From the NCBI RefSeq assembly GCF_003286085.1, contig NW_020825288.1, positions 372,001 through 436,000 of the forward strand: a stretch of 64,000 nucleotides of DNA, written 5' to 3'. The stretch comes from Drosophila persimilis. Lineage: Eukaryota > Arthropoda > Insecta > Diptera > Drosophilidae. Under the pieces are notes generated by a model. The model did no database searches, was not told the DNA's origin, and saw only the letters and a program-made list of their open reading frames with translations. Positions 8,529 to 23,500 of this stretch are shown piece after piece (the stretch's first letter is position 1; the number at the start of each line of letters is the position of its first letter). A program made the position numbers and the translations under genes.

Positions 8529-11500
8529 AGATTTAACTTCGTGGAACCTTCTAGAGTAGCAATCTATTTATAAACATACTTATTAGCGAGAGTCGTAACC
8601 ATAGATCAAACTAGAAATACATAAACTATCATGCATCCCCGAAATTTACATTTGAGTCCCACTCAAAGTTGATTACATTTTCCCAGGGTTGGTTCTCACA
8701 GTTATCCTGGGATTCCGAAAGCATTCGCAGTGCACAGCACAAGTGTAAGGGCTCCCCTGGGCAACAGACCTCATGTCCTCTGCCCACCGCCTCTTGTTGG
8801 TGGTCATTTGGATCACAAAACGCGCTTAAATGTCAAAACACTTGTGAACCTTTTTCAGGGTGGAGTTCGGGAGTAACTTGCAGTTGAAATGGGTTCTGGG
8901 AGTGCCCTTGGCCCATGTGTGTTGTATGTTGTGTGTTTTGCTGGTAATTTGCTTTGATTTACTTACATGAACGGAGGTCGCGGCACGTGACCGCAAAGTT
9001 TACATTAAATTATCAGTGCTCCCTGTGAAAATATATAATGGAGTAAAAGAGAACAATGGAAACAAGTTAATGAGAATCTGAGGTGCTCTTCATATTCCGG
9101 GTAGGGGGAGGGAAACTGAATCTCAATAAAAATCGAAACCGATTGAAACCGCATCCGAAATTGAATTTAAAGACAGTTTCGGGGTCGAACAGGAGCCGTG
9201 TCCTAATTACATGACATCTCCAGCGGATTAGGCCAACTCGCTTGGGAAATCGACAGCTTGGATGCCGTGTCCTTCGATGCCAATGCTGCCGCCTCAGGCT
9301 TTAAAGCGCTAAAAGCCAGAGCACATGCTCCGAATTATTGACAGCTTAGCCCGCGACGGAGTAGATTGAAGAAGCGAAGCGGAGCAGCATCGTGCGCCAG
9401 TCAATCATTATCATCAGATCCGCCTCAAAACTCAACTTCAAATGACAGCCAGGAACAGGACCAGGAGCAGCGCAGGATAGGGCAGGAGCACGGAAGGAGC
9501 ACGGCATGAGCAGGAGCAGCTGCCAAATGATTTGAATAACAATAAAGATCAGCTTTTGTCTGCCGGCTGTATTTTGTAATTTATGCATTGATTTCCTCAG
9601 CCTCCCTCTCACACCAACATCTTCCAATCCCCCACCCCCAGTCAGAGTAATAATCATTTTGAAATTACATAAAAAAACTCGCGCATTCTGGAGTAATTTC
9701 CTTCTTCCGCCCGCCCGTTGCGCAGATTGTAAAAATTGTAAAATTTGGAAATTTCATAAAGCAAATCCTGGAAAATCATCCGTAAGCCCCTCGAACAGCA
9801 CTCAAAAGTATGTCGGAAAAAGTGTAATATGCGTCGCAGCTTCATCTAGGGGAATAAGTACGAGAATGAGTACGAGTATATCTGGATGTGTGGCCCCCCG
9901 CGAGCACAGTTCCGCCTCCAGGGCTGTAGCGGTGGCGACTCTTCAGAAATCGTTTACAAACCATTGAGAAGCCGCCGATGTATCAATAATATTTGAGCAT
10001 GAGCCGCTCGACCCGGTCTCAAAAGGTGGTGAAAGTTGTTTTAAAATATTGCCCACAGAAGTGGGGGTGGAGAGTGCTCAGCCAAGAATAATGTTTGACT
10101 TAATTTCTTTTATGGCTCAATATAACCATTATTCGCACTACTCGAGCATAATCAGCAAATTTAAATTCAATTCGCCTTCCTTCAATGGCAAGTTGGGGGA
10201 ATTTCCTTTAAAGAATTGGCCGGGGGTGCTATGGGTGTGGCCTGGCGGGTGTCAGTCGCAGTCGGGTGAGATTTACAGCACTCCCTCCTGGCCGAAGAAA
10301 TGCGGTTTTCCTATTTCTCCAGCTTACGGTTTCATTTGTGCGACAATTTATCATGTTTAAAATGCCATAATCTGTGCGATGTTCGAGAAAGGTATCATTT
10401 TATAGTATTCCCCGGCAGTTAGCGATGTCGTCCTAGTTGGATACTCCGCTTTCATATACTCAATTTTATCACCGACACTTATGTTCTAATATAATCCGGC
10501 GGCGAAGTCGGTCGTTTTGATTCTATGTATTTTAAAAACAGAGCTAGAAAACTTTTGCTCTTTGCATACCATAAAAGATATTCCTTGGAAAAAAAATGAA
10601 AAACAGTCCAAGTACATACAGCCTCCTTACTCACTCTCCTTTCTACCACAAATGAATGAATGTGTGAGTAGTGAGTGAGTATCTGTGCGGAGGATTCATG
10701 TGAGCATGAAAAATGTCAATTCGAGAAAAACATTTCAGACGCAATACCCATTTCGATTCCTTTCTAAGCTGCCATGGACAAGATTTATTGCCAGCTTGAC
10801 GATTAACAAAGGTGGCCCCTGGATGTGACCCCCCTCCCCTTCAACCTTTTACCCCTCTTCATCCTGAATCCCCCTCAGCCCTTTCGGGGATGCGGAGCAA
10901 CAATTTAATAAACAGACAAACAACAATGGGAGCGCTTTTGGGTGCCTTTTCAGGACAAACGAAATGGAATAGCTTGGCCCGGCGACATCGCCTTCGCCGT
11001 GGCCATAGACAGTGAATCCCGTGTAGGCATTTTTTATTATTCTGCGTATATCCTGCATTACACTCAGCCGTTGAGCTGAGTTCCTGACAGCGCATAACTT
11101 CTCGCTCAGGGGCAATAAAATCCTTTGAATTGTTGTCAGCTTCCAGTCGAATGCCTCCCAATGGCAGACCAGAGCAGGGCCCCTCGATATGATCAGATCG
11201 TGTGAGGATAGATAGGACACAATGCCAGCAATTCCAATTATGAATATGAGTCTTAATAAGAGTTATAGAGGATGTTGAAGCTCTAATTGAATGTCTGCCG
11301 GAGTTTAAACTCCTTGGGAATCCGAAGCAGAAGAGAACTGCATACAAATAAGTAATGAAAATATCAGAGCTGAAGGCTCTTAGTCCACCTGAAGATATAT
11401 GTCACCTGATGGATTGAATAACTAATTATACTATTTAATAGAAAAAAGAAACCTTATTTAAAAACTCTCATGGATAAAGAACCCCGATGACGGATATCAA

Positions 11501-14500
11501 GCTATGTATTTCAATAGCCTGTTTCATCCTAAAGGAAGTTTTGTTACCGCGGCCCATTTTGCATTAATTAATTCTCATTGCGATAAGCGAACAATCCAAT
11601 TAAAACTGGCATCGCACACACAAAACTTTTGACTTTCAATTAATAACAATTTGACGCCTCAGCAGCTCCTCCCCCATCATCAGTAGACCTCTGCCCCTGC
11701 CCCTTACACATCCAGCAGTATTACAAAGATAAAATAATCCGCCCGGCCAGACTGGCCGAGAGAGAGAGTAAGAGAGAGACATTTCCATCTGACAGGCACA
11801 CGTCAGATCCTGGCGAGGCGTAAATTAATTTCGATCCCGTGCAGCACCAAAGGCGGCTGCGAATGGCGAAAAAATTATTAATGAGGCGCATGTGTGAGTG
11901 GGAAAAAATCTTAATCAAAGCGATAGAAAAAAAGTCTAAAGAAGGCCAAGAAGGGAGACCAGGAGTAACAGCAACAGGGCCAGCGACCCTCATTAACGGG
12001 AAATTAGTTTTGCTCTGATTTCAGTCATCTCTTGCTCTCATCTGTCGAACAAAGGGGACCCTGGACCAGGGCCTGGTCCTGTCCCTGTTTCCGTTTCTGG
12101 TCCTGCTCCAGGGTTGATTAAAAGCGGAAATGAGGCAAACACCAAGTTCTTCTGGTCGCTGACACTTTTGTGATTAGCACTAATCAAAGGCGAAGTCCAA
12201 AGCGATTCCAAGGTGTCGGAGTTGCATGGAATTAGTCGATGAGGAAGCACGGGGGAGTGTCAGGGTAACAATAGATCTGAGGATTAAGTTCTGGACTTGT
12301 CCCAGATCTGTTCATTCGTTTGTTCCCAGCGCATTTCATTTGAATTAATTTGCGGCACTCAAGTGCCACACATAAATCCTATCGCTGTCCTTCTCCTTGT
12401 GCCTTATGTAAATGTGAGCTCTTGTCCTGTCCAGGTCCTGGTCTTGGGATTGTATTGTGCCGACACCTTTTGAGTGCACTTAATTATGCGGAAAGCTGGG
12501 AAACAGTCGGACTTTTGCCTTCGTTTCTGCCCCATTTTACACCAAATTTAGCTCGATTATTGTCCTGTCATCGCCAGGTACAAGTACAGTCGTGGCGCCA
12601 CTCATAAGTAGGAGTACAGTTTTGCTCGCTTTGACGACCCCAATTACCCAATGGAATTTGCTCTATATAGGGTTTCATTCGAATTTTTCAATTACCAATC
12701 AAGGTCTCATCTTTCTTTGCTCTCCACTCTCTATCCTCGTCTCGTCTCGTCTCGTTCTGTTTGTTCTGTCCGTTGTGTTTGGTTTATTGATATGTTGTCG
12801 CTGCGGTTCTCTGGGGAACATGGCCTGCCAAAAAGGCCTTTCTCCCGAAAGCTTCCCGGCTTTCCCCGATAATTTGTTTAATGGCAGCGTAAAAAATTAG
12901 ACCATATTGAATGTCAATTGTTTGATTTTTTGATTAAGGAGTGAAGAATACGTCCTGGCGGCTGATTGTTTGCTCTTTCGACTTCGACCTTTTGTGTGTA
13001 CCTCTCAGCATTGATTAAATATTGAAAGAGTAAAGTAGCGTAACATGAAGCCTACGAGCAGGACCTTCCCCTGATATCATCCCAAACAATCATTTCTGTA
13101 AGTGGATAGGTTTCCCTATTCTGAGATGGTTGATTTTATAATATTTTTTAATAATAATCCTGGATAGGTAGGCCAGCTGTGGTGGCTCTTGTTTGACATC
13201 ATTAATCAAAACTCTTTTTTTCCGGCCAAGAAACATTAGCATAACGATCCCAAAAGGCAGGGAAAAAGAAAGCAAAGTCGTGTCAATTTACGCGCCAACG
13301 CCAAAAAAGGAAAGGAACCCCAAGGAAAGTACTTTTCCACAAGGCTTAAAAATTGCAAAGGGATATGAGAAGTCAGGCAAAGAGCCAGGATGTCGTTCAA
13401 GGAGTCACTCAGGGCCACATGTGTCTCGGTTCCCAGCCCAACTATTTAGCGAGAAAACATCATTAATTTTTACAATCGCAAGCTCTACATTTTGATGCTG
13501 ATGATGATGCTATGATGCTGAGATGCTGATGACATCAACGCCCAAATCATCTCCGTCACGCCAGGACACTTTCCCCCATTGTTGTTGTCGCGACATTTGC
13601 AATTTTTATAAATTTGCAAAGGAAGTTGACTGGAACATATGTTGAGCGGAGTTTCCTTTTGACGTGTCGCTGATTGGCGCCAGCGGCATCTGCTGAGGGT
13701 TGGCGGGAGCGCGGGCTCCTTCCCGGCCAAATGAATGCAAATTTTTATTTAAACATTTCGCTAAATGGCAACGAGCTGTCAATATGTATGTTTGTCTCTT
13801 CATTGTGCCACCAGAGTGTGCCGCAGTGTGCAGGGGAAGGGATGGAGATGGAGATGCTGATGGTGATGGTGGCAGTGAGTGCTAGTGACAGCTTGAAAAA
13901 TGGCAAGTTGAGCAAAATTTGATTTGCACTTCATGTTCACAGTTATTCGCATCGAATGAGTTGAGGTGGCAGGAAATTTTTGCTGCTGGATTTTCCAGAT
14001 AGTTGACTTCACACATAACTGTACATTCTCTAAGGGCTTCCCGCACTCATGAATACTTAGATTAAGCAGGGAAGGCAATTCCCAGAATGACCGATAAAGA
14101 CTACTCTCGTCTCCGTTCATTGTGCTTAAATTGAAAACTTTCTACAAAACTTAACGAGCGGAAAATGCGTTTTGAAGTTTGGCAGCATCATCATCGTCCA
14201 TGGCAACGGGCCCTGGGGCTCCGGCTCCGGCTCTGGCTTTCCGATAGCCACCCTTTAACCCTTGCTTGCGCGCGTCACCCAATTAACAGCCCGTTGACCA
14301 CTTGACCAGCTTTCGTCCTTCATTCCTGTTGCGTCTGCCCCCCCCCATTGGTGTTTGTCTAATTGAAAGTCATTCTGTGCTTGTGTGTGAGGAATACTTT
14401 CGGCTGGTGCGTGCAACATTTGTCACATGAACATGCAACATCAAACAGGTTGCCCTGCTGGCGGCATTCTCCATTCTGGCGCCGACCGGAGCTGCCACCA

Positions 14501-17500
14501 GCTCCACGAGAGCTGTCAGATTTGACAAACGACTGGTCAAGCGGGTCCAGGGGGCAGTGTCCAATTGTTTCGCATGAGTGGACAATATCTGTCCCTGGTA
14601 TTGTTGCGTGTTTCACTGCACACAAGTTAAACAGTTGTCCTGGCCTACCCACCCCTTGACCTGACATCCTCCTGCCAAAGAGTATCACAGTTTGAGCAGC
14701 ATCGGAGGTTGGCACTGTCACAACCTTATCATTATCATCTTTATCTAACCTAATAACTGAGTGAAATCGAAACAGCTTAACCCTTATAAAAAAGTCACAG
14801 CTGTCAAGGCGCTTCCCACCCCTCATAAATCACCGCGTCAAACGAGAGAGAATAATGCGCAAGGATTCCAGATGAAAAATTACGAAATATGAACGCGGAT
14901 GCAAAGCAGCTTTTACAACCATATCAACTGGGAAGGGTTTCCCAGTCAAACCGCTGGATGGAGGGCAGGATTGGGATTCGTTTTGGGACTTACAAGGTTC
15001 CAACATCAATCAAAACACGCGACGATAGACGCGACACCGCCATTGCCCGATTTGATGATGATGCGATTTGCACTAACGATGCAGTCCCGTCCCAATCCCC
15101 CCATCCCGAATACCGCCCGCTCGGTGTAATCCACACATGTGTGACAAGAAGTCATTTGAAATTGGTTGAAATTTAAAGTAGTTTGCCGCACTCCCTCCCG
15201 GGTAGAGTTTTCGCACACACGCGTCTGCCTCGAACCCTTTGGGATTTCCTTGCCTTCCCAGGTCCTTTGAATAATGATGATGGTGCCGTCGTCTCGTTTT
15301 TAGTAAAATTTGCATGTGAAAATCAAATGGGAAAGCGCGGAATTTGGCATGTGGAATGCGCCATGTAATTTACACGTCTGACAAAGTATCAATGATATCG
15401 ACGATGACAAGAAACTCTCCCTGAACTCGACCTGATCCCTGTCCCGGTGGTGGCGTCGTCATCGCCCAGACCTACACACATGACACAAATCGTCGCAAAT
15501 CGTTTTTCACAGTACAACAAAGAGTTCCCAGCTCCCAGCCCTTTTTTGGCACACCCTCAACTCCTATGTTCTGGTTCCCATCCTCCTCGTAATGTGTGCG
15601 TTTTCACGCCGTCGAGTGGGTGCGGTGGCTGGAGGTGGAGTGGCTGGAAAAATATCCCGCGGCGCTTTCGCTACACATCCTCCCAACAATGTGTGAAAGT
15701 TTTTTTCTGTCCTTAACCCCCGCCTCGAACAGAGAAGGAAATAAAAAACCAAGCTCCGCATGTGTCAGCCACAGGCTCGAGAGGCCAAGACCCCATCCGA
15801 CTGCATCCTCCCCATTGGGGGGGTTGTCTATGCCGCCCGGGTAGCCTGTTTAGTAGTTTTTAATGTTGTTTTGCTCCCCGAGGCCTTAGAAGGGAGCTGT
15901 GCCACTCCCCTTCCCGTCCCCACCCCAACTCTAAGTCCCTAAGGCGTTTTGTACTTTTCTACAAAATTAATCTTAACCACAGAAATTGCAACATTTCGAT
16001 GATTAATGATTTGTTTTGGCCGACACGCGATCGAAGGGCAGCTGCACCCTCTACCCCTTGGCCAAATGCCGAAATGTGATACGGCCAAAGAGGGGATCAC
16101 TCCCTAGGTTTTTTATTGTATCCAAATTGAGATTATTCATTTCTCTGTAAACATATTTCATTAATAATTTTTAGGGCCGCTTGTCAGCGCGTTACAGCGT
16201 TGCAGCGAGTATTGAAAGTCAAGAAGAGCTCCAGGTTGAAGAGTGCCCCAAGCAATCAATCGCGAAAGCCTGCTCCGCCAGGTACAGTTGTGCTCAAACT
16301 ATCCTATCCCACATGTGCGGGAACACTGTGGAATGGGAGTGGGAGAGTGCGCCTGGAGACGAGAGTAGGCCTCGTCATTACCTTCAGCATGCAAATGGCG
16401 TACGGGACGTTTCTTTCATCATTTTCATCCCATTCAGGGCAATCGAAGCAGAAATGCCTCAAATCATGGCCACACATGACAAACAGGGCCAATGTCAGTC
16501 CAGGAGCCACAGCCCCAGAGGCGAACCCTTTAATGAAACGCAGAGCGGTTGCCGCAGAAACCGGCAAAGGACAGCAGCAAAAAGATAAAGAAAGGCCACA
16601 TAAAAGTGTTCAGACTATAAAATACCCGTTAGCCTTGGGTGCAGGAATATTTTGTCGGGAATGAACTAAACTCTGACAACGCTCTCAAAAGAAAACTGTT
16701 TACAAATGCTTTGCACCCTAACATAGGTTGCGTGGAACCCATATACTCATGAAAAAAACGAGTACAGGGCAACAAACACAATTTTTGCAAACTTTAAAGC
16801 AAACATTGGCAGGGAATGGGGCAGCAAAGACAGGGGCCATCCATCCATTTATCCTACCCTCGGGCCAGCGACTCTCAAAATGACATCCCAGCGTCGACCA
16901 GTACGAGGACAGTTCGAGCACAGGGACCTGCAGGATCAATAGATGAAGCATCAGATGAAGCGGCAGCGGAATCAGGACAACAATCAAGCCCATTGAGCCG
17001 TGGCTGGTGTTTGGCGACTGGCGACCGGCAACGGGCGACTGTCGACTGCGTGCTTCACGGTTTATTGGTTCCATTTCGCATGTGAAGTGCACCCGCACCC
17101 GAACCACCTTCTACCCCTTCCCCCATCTGGGCTAATTTGCAAATAATATGCATGTGTGTATGTGTGTGTGCGTGTCCGTGTCCGTGGCATGTAAATTTCC
17201 CTGCGAAGAATGAAAAAGGGGTTCCCCTGGCCGGAGCGATTCCCCTTGTCGTGTTTGTTCGCTTTGGCGGTTTCTGGCTTTAAAATTGGAAATTAGATTT
17301 GCAAATCCTTTCAGGTTTCTCCATCCTCCTTCGTTTCCTTTACTTTTTATTTACTTTTGCAAATTAAGGTCACAATTTTGCGCATTTCATTCTGTTTGTC
17401 TATTGGCCTTACCTTTGAAGATTCCGTTTTCATATCACGTGGCCGCCAAGCAATCCACTTTAGTCCTGTAGCACCACCACCACCACCATCCCCGTCCCCA

Positions 17501-20500
17501 TCCCCATTCCCATCAGCCAGTCCGCCTTCTGATGATCTCATGTTGTGGTTCCTCTGGCTCCTGGTTGCGGGCTCTTAAGTCGCTGGGCAAACATGTTGCC
17601 AAATTGCATTTGTTGTGCAAATCTTTGATTTTTCAAGCGGTTTATCTCTGTCCGCACTGACAAATCAGAGAAAAGGATGATTCTGCCGTAGGAATGGCAT
17701 CCTTCAGAGCCAAAGAAAGTTGTTTATCGTGTAGCAGTTCAATTGTATTGCTGGATAGATTGGAAGCGTGTCCAGTGATGGCGGTGGCATGGGGCAAAGA
17801 CTCTGCCATTATGCAAATGGAATCGTGCGTAAGGACATGCGCAGGTAAGAACCAAGCCAGAAGAGAAACCCCCCCAAATTGATTATGATTATGATTGAGC
17901 GGCGCGCAAAAGTCAATAACAATAACATTATGCAGATGCAGATACAGATACGGATACAGTCGCCTCACAGTCACAGATCTCACAATGGCAGCGGAACGAA
18001 CAATGGACCAGGCCAGAGCGGAGCGGAGTCCCTGGCCGCGGGAGAGAGCGGCAAGCACTTAAAATTAATGGAAATGTGTAGCCAACGACACAGAGAAATG
18101 AAATTTAAATAAAAACCCCGCGATGCTCAAGTGGTCTTCCCCCGATGCCGATGCTGTTGGCACTCCTCCTCTTCTCACTCTGTCGAAGCGTAAAATATTA
18201 TGTCATTATCAAAAAGGGAACGCAATAAATTTCTCTGGACTCCGCGCGTTAGTCAAATTTCAGAGCAGGAAGACGGCGCGGCGGAAGAAGGAATTTTGAA
18301 TTTACAATTAGCTGTGGATTCGTCGACTCGGGAGTGGTCGTCATGGTGTGTGGCAATTGATAAAGCTCAAGTGGCTGCTGCAGTGTCCTGTGGAGTCTCC
18401 TTTTGTGCGTTTTTTTCTGTTGGTTGCTTGTTCCACCTCACAGGCCACTGACGAGTGCCACTCAGACTGAAAGCTGGATTCGAACTGAGATTTAGATTCC
18501 CTGAACCGAGGCAGGACCACCGCGGTGTTGTTATCTTGGATGTGGCATGCGTCGCGTCTCTTCTCAGGCATCTAATTACGCGGAGGACACCTCCGAGCAG
18601 TATATCTGAAGGCGCTGCGAGTGACATTCGTCGCGGGTTGCCTTGGTTGCTGCCCTTTTCGGTCGGCTTCCTTTTCATTTCGGCCACTCGAAGAGAGCCA
18701 TGACTCGGAGGAATCCTCGAGTCATTAAGCCGCTGTAATTGCCGAGCGGGAGAACTTATCGGACGCGCCGCCTCAATAACCATAAATATAGAGAGAGAAA
18801 CTACACCCCCCGTAGTTTTTATTGCCTCGACTTTCACTTGATTTGCTTGTGTCAAAAGTTTTGGCCCACTCAATCTGGGGGATTGTTTATGGTCTGTCCC
18901 ATCCTCCCTACGCTCTGGCCGCTCATTTCCGCAACCCATGGGAGGAAATGACGTTTTCTACGGCAAAATTTCGCAAAGTGACATATATGACATCTTCCTA
19001 CGTCCTCCTCCTCCTCCTCGTCCGCCTCATCCTTCTCCTTCCTCTATCTCCAGCCTAACGTTCCACATATCCGCCTTTGGTTTTTCCCCTTGACTGCTCT
19101 TGGGTCCTTGGGTCCCGATCCGATCCCAGTTTGTGGGATAAGTCGATTATGTGCGGAAATGAAAACCCATAAAAATCCTTTCCTACGGTGATTAGCTAAC
19201 ATATTTTTATTTTCCATCGTCCTCAAGTCAACAAGCGAAAGGGGAGTGGATGCGAGACTCAGGGAAGCAATTATTTATGAGAAATATTATTTATTATTTA
19301 TTACTGTTGTTGCTGTTGTTGGTCTTCCTTTGTGAGTGTCCTTTTGAAATTGCTCCTCTGGCTGAGGTTGAGGTCCATTAAATTTGCGAGTGTTCGGGCC
19401 TTGCTCGGCCATTTATGAGGCTATGCATATGAAAAGAAGAGGGTCGACTTTAGATTGGGACTGCTAACATCGTATAGTGCATACTCATGTGTGTGTTTCT
19501 GAATTGGAAAATGGCTATGGAATGGAAAAGGAATATAAAGACATTTTCCTTGAAGAGAGCTGGAACCTTGTTCCTGTATAAATTAGTTATCTGAACGATG
19601 GTGAAAGAAAATAATTTAAAATTAAACAGTCCCCAGAAAAAACTTCATTATGATTCCCCAATTAAAAATAAATTTTCCCAAAGTGCTCATCACAAGAAAA
19701 TCACAATTTCCCCTCCACTCATTTCGGACGATTTACCGCGGAAAAGTGGAATAATTTAAAAATTAGAGAAGACAAAAAATGTATTCAATTACCCGGAAAT
19801 TTGCATAACTTGGCTGCAGGCAAATTGGCTTCCGACGCCAATCGTTGCGTCAGAAAAAAGATACAGAATGGCTGTAAAAAATGATGCAGATGCAACCACA
19901 GCGCCTGGCCTCCTGCCACCGCTGACAAATAATTGAAATCAATCAAAGTGGCAAAGGACTCTGGTGCTCTCCTCCCATCCCCCGTCAGACGCGTGTTGCA
20001 AACTAATCAAAATTCAATTTCATCTCTCCCCTGTACGAGTATCGGTCTCTCCATTAAAATCAAAATTCGCAAATGATGCGCATAATCAACTAAAAAGCGG
20101 AGAGCGGTGTTTCCCAGGCAGCGAACCGTGGAGGATAGGATCGGGATCGGAATCGGAATCTGTGTCCCTGTCCCTGTCCCTGTTCCTGTCCGACGACCTA
20201 TTGATGGGTTAATTCGCCAACCGCCGCCGGTCCTCAGTTGGTGACAATTGAGAAATAGCCACACATTTGGCGGCTGCTGATGCTGCTGCCACAACATGTT
20301 TGCAAACATGCACCAACCTCTCCCTTTGTGGCGGTTGTTTTGCCAGCGGAGCGTATCAATAAATCCATTTAAAATTGCGTGCAGGCCGCGTGCTCTGCTC
20401 TGTGAACCCCCTGCCCAATCCCATTGAGGGGTCCATATCTGGAGTGTTTTGTCATTCTGGCTCGCATAATGCAATGGGAATTATGGCTGCTTAGTGCTCG

Positions 20501-23500
20501 ACAAACACTCTATCCCATACACACACGGATATTGATATTGAAAATAAATTGCCAGCGACAGCAAAACAAAAGCGCCAAAAAGACGTCACCAATTGACATC
20601 GATACCCTTGGTCCCGTCCCAGACCCTGTTCTAGTCCCTTTTCCGGCCAATACTCGTACCAGCAGCAACAGCAGCAGTGCTCTGCAACCCTCAATTTAAA
20701 ATGCAAAATCAAAATCAGAGTAAATCAATTTCAGTTGCAAAAACATTCGCCGGGCACGTTCTCTGATCCATTCCGTTCAGATTGGTCCCGCTAAGTCAGC
20801 CAATAAATCAAATTGCAAATTTTTTACTTTGATTCTCGTAGCCAGCAGAATATTATGCGCATATGGGAAGGCACACGGTGTATGGGAGACAGGATGCAGG
20901 ACCTCATCTAGCCAGAGTCTAGTCTGTCTCCAGCACCTTCTCGGTTATTGTAATTTGTGCGAAATCCTTCAAATCCTGCACATTTATCAGGAATACGCGC
21001 CCATAAATCAGGACACATGCGTGCCAGATGAGGTGGAGTATGAGGAGGAGGACTCTCAGTCTTGGAGGAGTGCGGAGGGTGTGGCAGATATCTTGCCGCA
21101 ATTTCCATTTTAAAATGGGCCATAAAATCGTCGCCAGCTCTCCACGGGCGCGTCTAATTTGCACATTTTCACTATTTTCCCCCACTTTTCCGCCTTTCCC
21201 TAGTCCCCACACTCCACTCGCATTGTTCTCGATTTTTTAATGTGGTTATTTATGCGGCCTGTTTATGATTTTATGTGCTTTCTATGCTAAACAGATCCTA
21301 AACTAAAGGTGACGTCATTTATCATGCACGACATTCGTCGGAATGGTTTGGCTTGGGGGCGTGGCAGGGAACTCTCGGCAGCAAAAGAATCCGCGTATAG
21401 ATAATTATAAATTATTATCTCGAAGGATAATTGGGACGAGTGGGACTCACTGGGATTCGGGATTACAATAAATTAATCCACTAATGGGAAAATGAACAAA
21501 AGTAGTGTTAGATGTGCATTTGTTCCAGGATTCACTGTAGTAGATACACGTCCATAGTCTAACTATTCAATCGGACCTGCTTCTATTTGACTTCTAAGCC
21601 TTCAACCATTTTCTGAACCTTCTCTTGAATTCCTCTCATTTCTTATGAATCAGAGCTTTTCCCTTTTCACTGCCAAAAGGCTTTGAATCGACTGAATTTT
21701 CTAGTGAATTTGTGGATAATTCTGCTCCAATCTTTTAGCCATCTGCTGAACTTCCACTCAGGAATGTCAAGTCAATGGAAAACTTGGCTTGGCTTTCAAC
21801 CCGTTGCAATGTCGTTACGCAAATGCTTTTAATAATTTAGGGAAAATGCAAACGTCCGACTCTGGCTGCCACATTACACATTACGTTCATAGATGTTCAT
21901 ACATATACGGATATTTAGATAAGTATTTACGAGTTTCCCGTCATGTTGTCAATATCAATTTGGCAATGACACACGCAGGCACCCGCTCAACCCGTCCACT
22001 ATCCGCTTCAACCCCTGCAAGAGGAACCGTCGGTTGGAGACCAGTCCGAGACGACGCAACAAATCGCTGCAAATTACATTCATAAAATTTTATCACCCAA
22101 TATCGGAAATGGATTCCTTGTTGTCCGGACGAGCCACCAGACTAATGGCCAGCGTCTGACCCGACGCCCGACAAAGGAACAGCAGCTCTCAACCAAGAAA
22201 AGTGGAGGCACCATCTGGGGCAGTGAGTGAAAGCTGCCATCGAAGTAGTTGTGGCAATTGCAGGGATTGAGAAAAGGGGTTGGCAGTGCCATTTGATGTC
22301 TCTGGTCGGTCATAAGCACTCATAATTTCATTATTATGGAGTGACAAGTACTCATCGGTCCGGCATTATGGAAATGGCCTCTCCAATGGGCACTTTGCGT
22401 GACCATTTCGAGGGTTCGCAATGGAGGGTTGATGGAATTTTAAGGTACTGTGACTAATGCCACGGACCGTGCACTGTGAACTGCTCCTAATTACCTTGAA
22501 TTATTTTCCTAATTTTCCAGGGATGCGGCATTGCCAGGGCGATGATTCATCTAGCCAGCAGATTGGATCCCTCCCGGGGCCGAGGACAGCATTCAATCAT
22601 GCCAACTGTTGCCATCACTCAAGCTCAATCAGTCCGGCATTCGCTCTTCGGGCTTCAGTCTTCCATGGCGACGGAAGGGTAAGGCGGACACTAAGGCTGA
22701 GGGGGCAACTGTACGAGTAATAAATGAAAACGAGAGCATTGGATTACATAACGCCAGAACGCCCTTTCTATGTCTGAATCTAACCCCACTCCCTAGGGTA
22801 GTCGGTCACTTTGGTCAGCGAATCGGGATTATGGAGCACATGAGTGCGGTCTAACCGCAGAAGGGTCCACGGAAGGACTCCCCCGGAGGTTGAGATGGAG
22901 TTGGAGATGAAAAGCGTGCAACCGCAAAACAGCTCTTAGGGCATCTCCGAGCTCTAAGCTCTGGGTAACCGGTTGATTACTGGGATCTCGAATTAATCAA
23001 GCATGGAATCGTAATAAGTGTGTGCTAATACTGACTTGCACATTTGCCGGGTTAATCTAGGGCAAGAGGGAGACTTCTTCTAATTGCCCGAGAAAGGAAT
23101 CGATGGAAAGGGACAAGTCTCCCTGTCCCGATACTCAAACACTCCAAAGGTTTCAACAAATTACAACATTCAATCAATGCAATTTCCGAAATAAAGAAAA
23201 ACACAAAGAAATCTATCAAAACCATAACCAGCACACCCTTGAGCAGACCTTCACCCTCGAAAAAGCTACAGGATAGCAAGGGTATGCCCTGTTTAGAAGA
23301 GAAGAGTGCACTTAAGAGTTGCATACAGTTTTGATGAAAACTGCAGACTTTTTAAGACATTTTATGCATATCTATACGAATATAGTTGCCTTAACTAACC
23401 TAAAGATACCTTTGCCATATATCATGTGCCATACGAAAGGTCCATTCTGACAGGCGACATGAGAGAGGACCAACATCCTGAGTATCAATCGTTCGACTGT

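Noticed and set aside
14359-14826. Minus-strand frame of 155 codons
   Set aside because: No domain, no signal peptide, unusual codon use, and other frames overlap it on both strands.
18367-18939. Minus-strand frame of 190 codons
   Set aside because: Arg/Ser/Pro-rich low-complexity translation with no recognisable motif; overlapping plus-strand frames are equally open.
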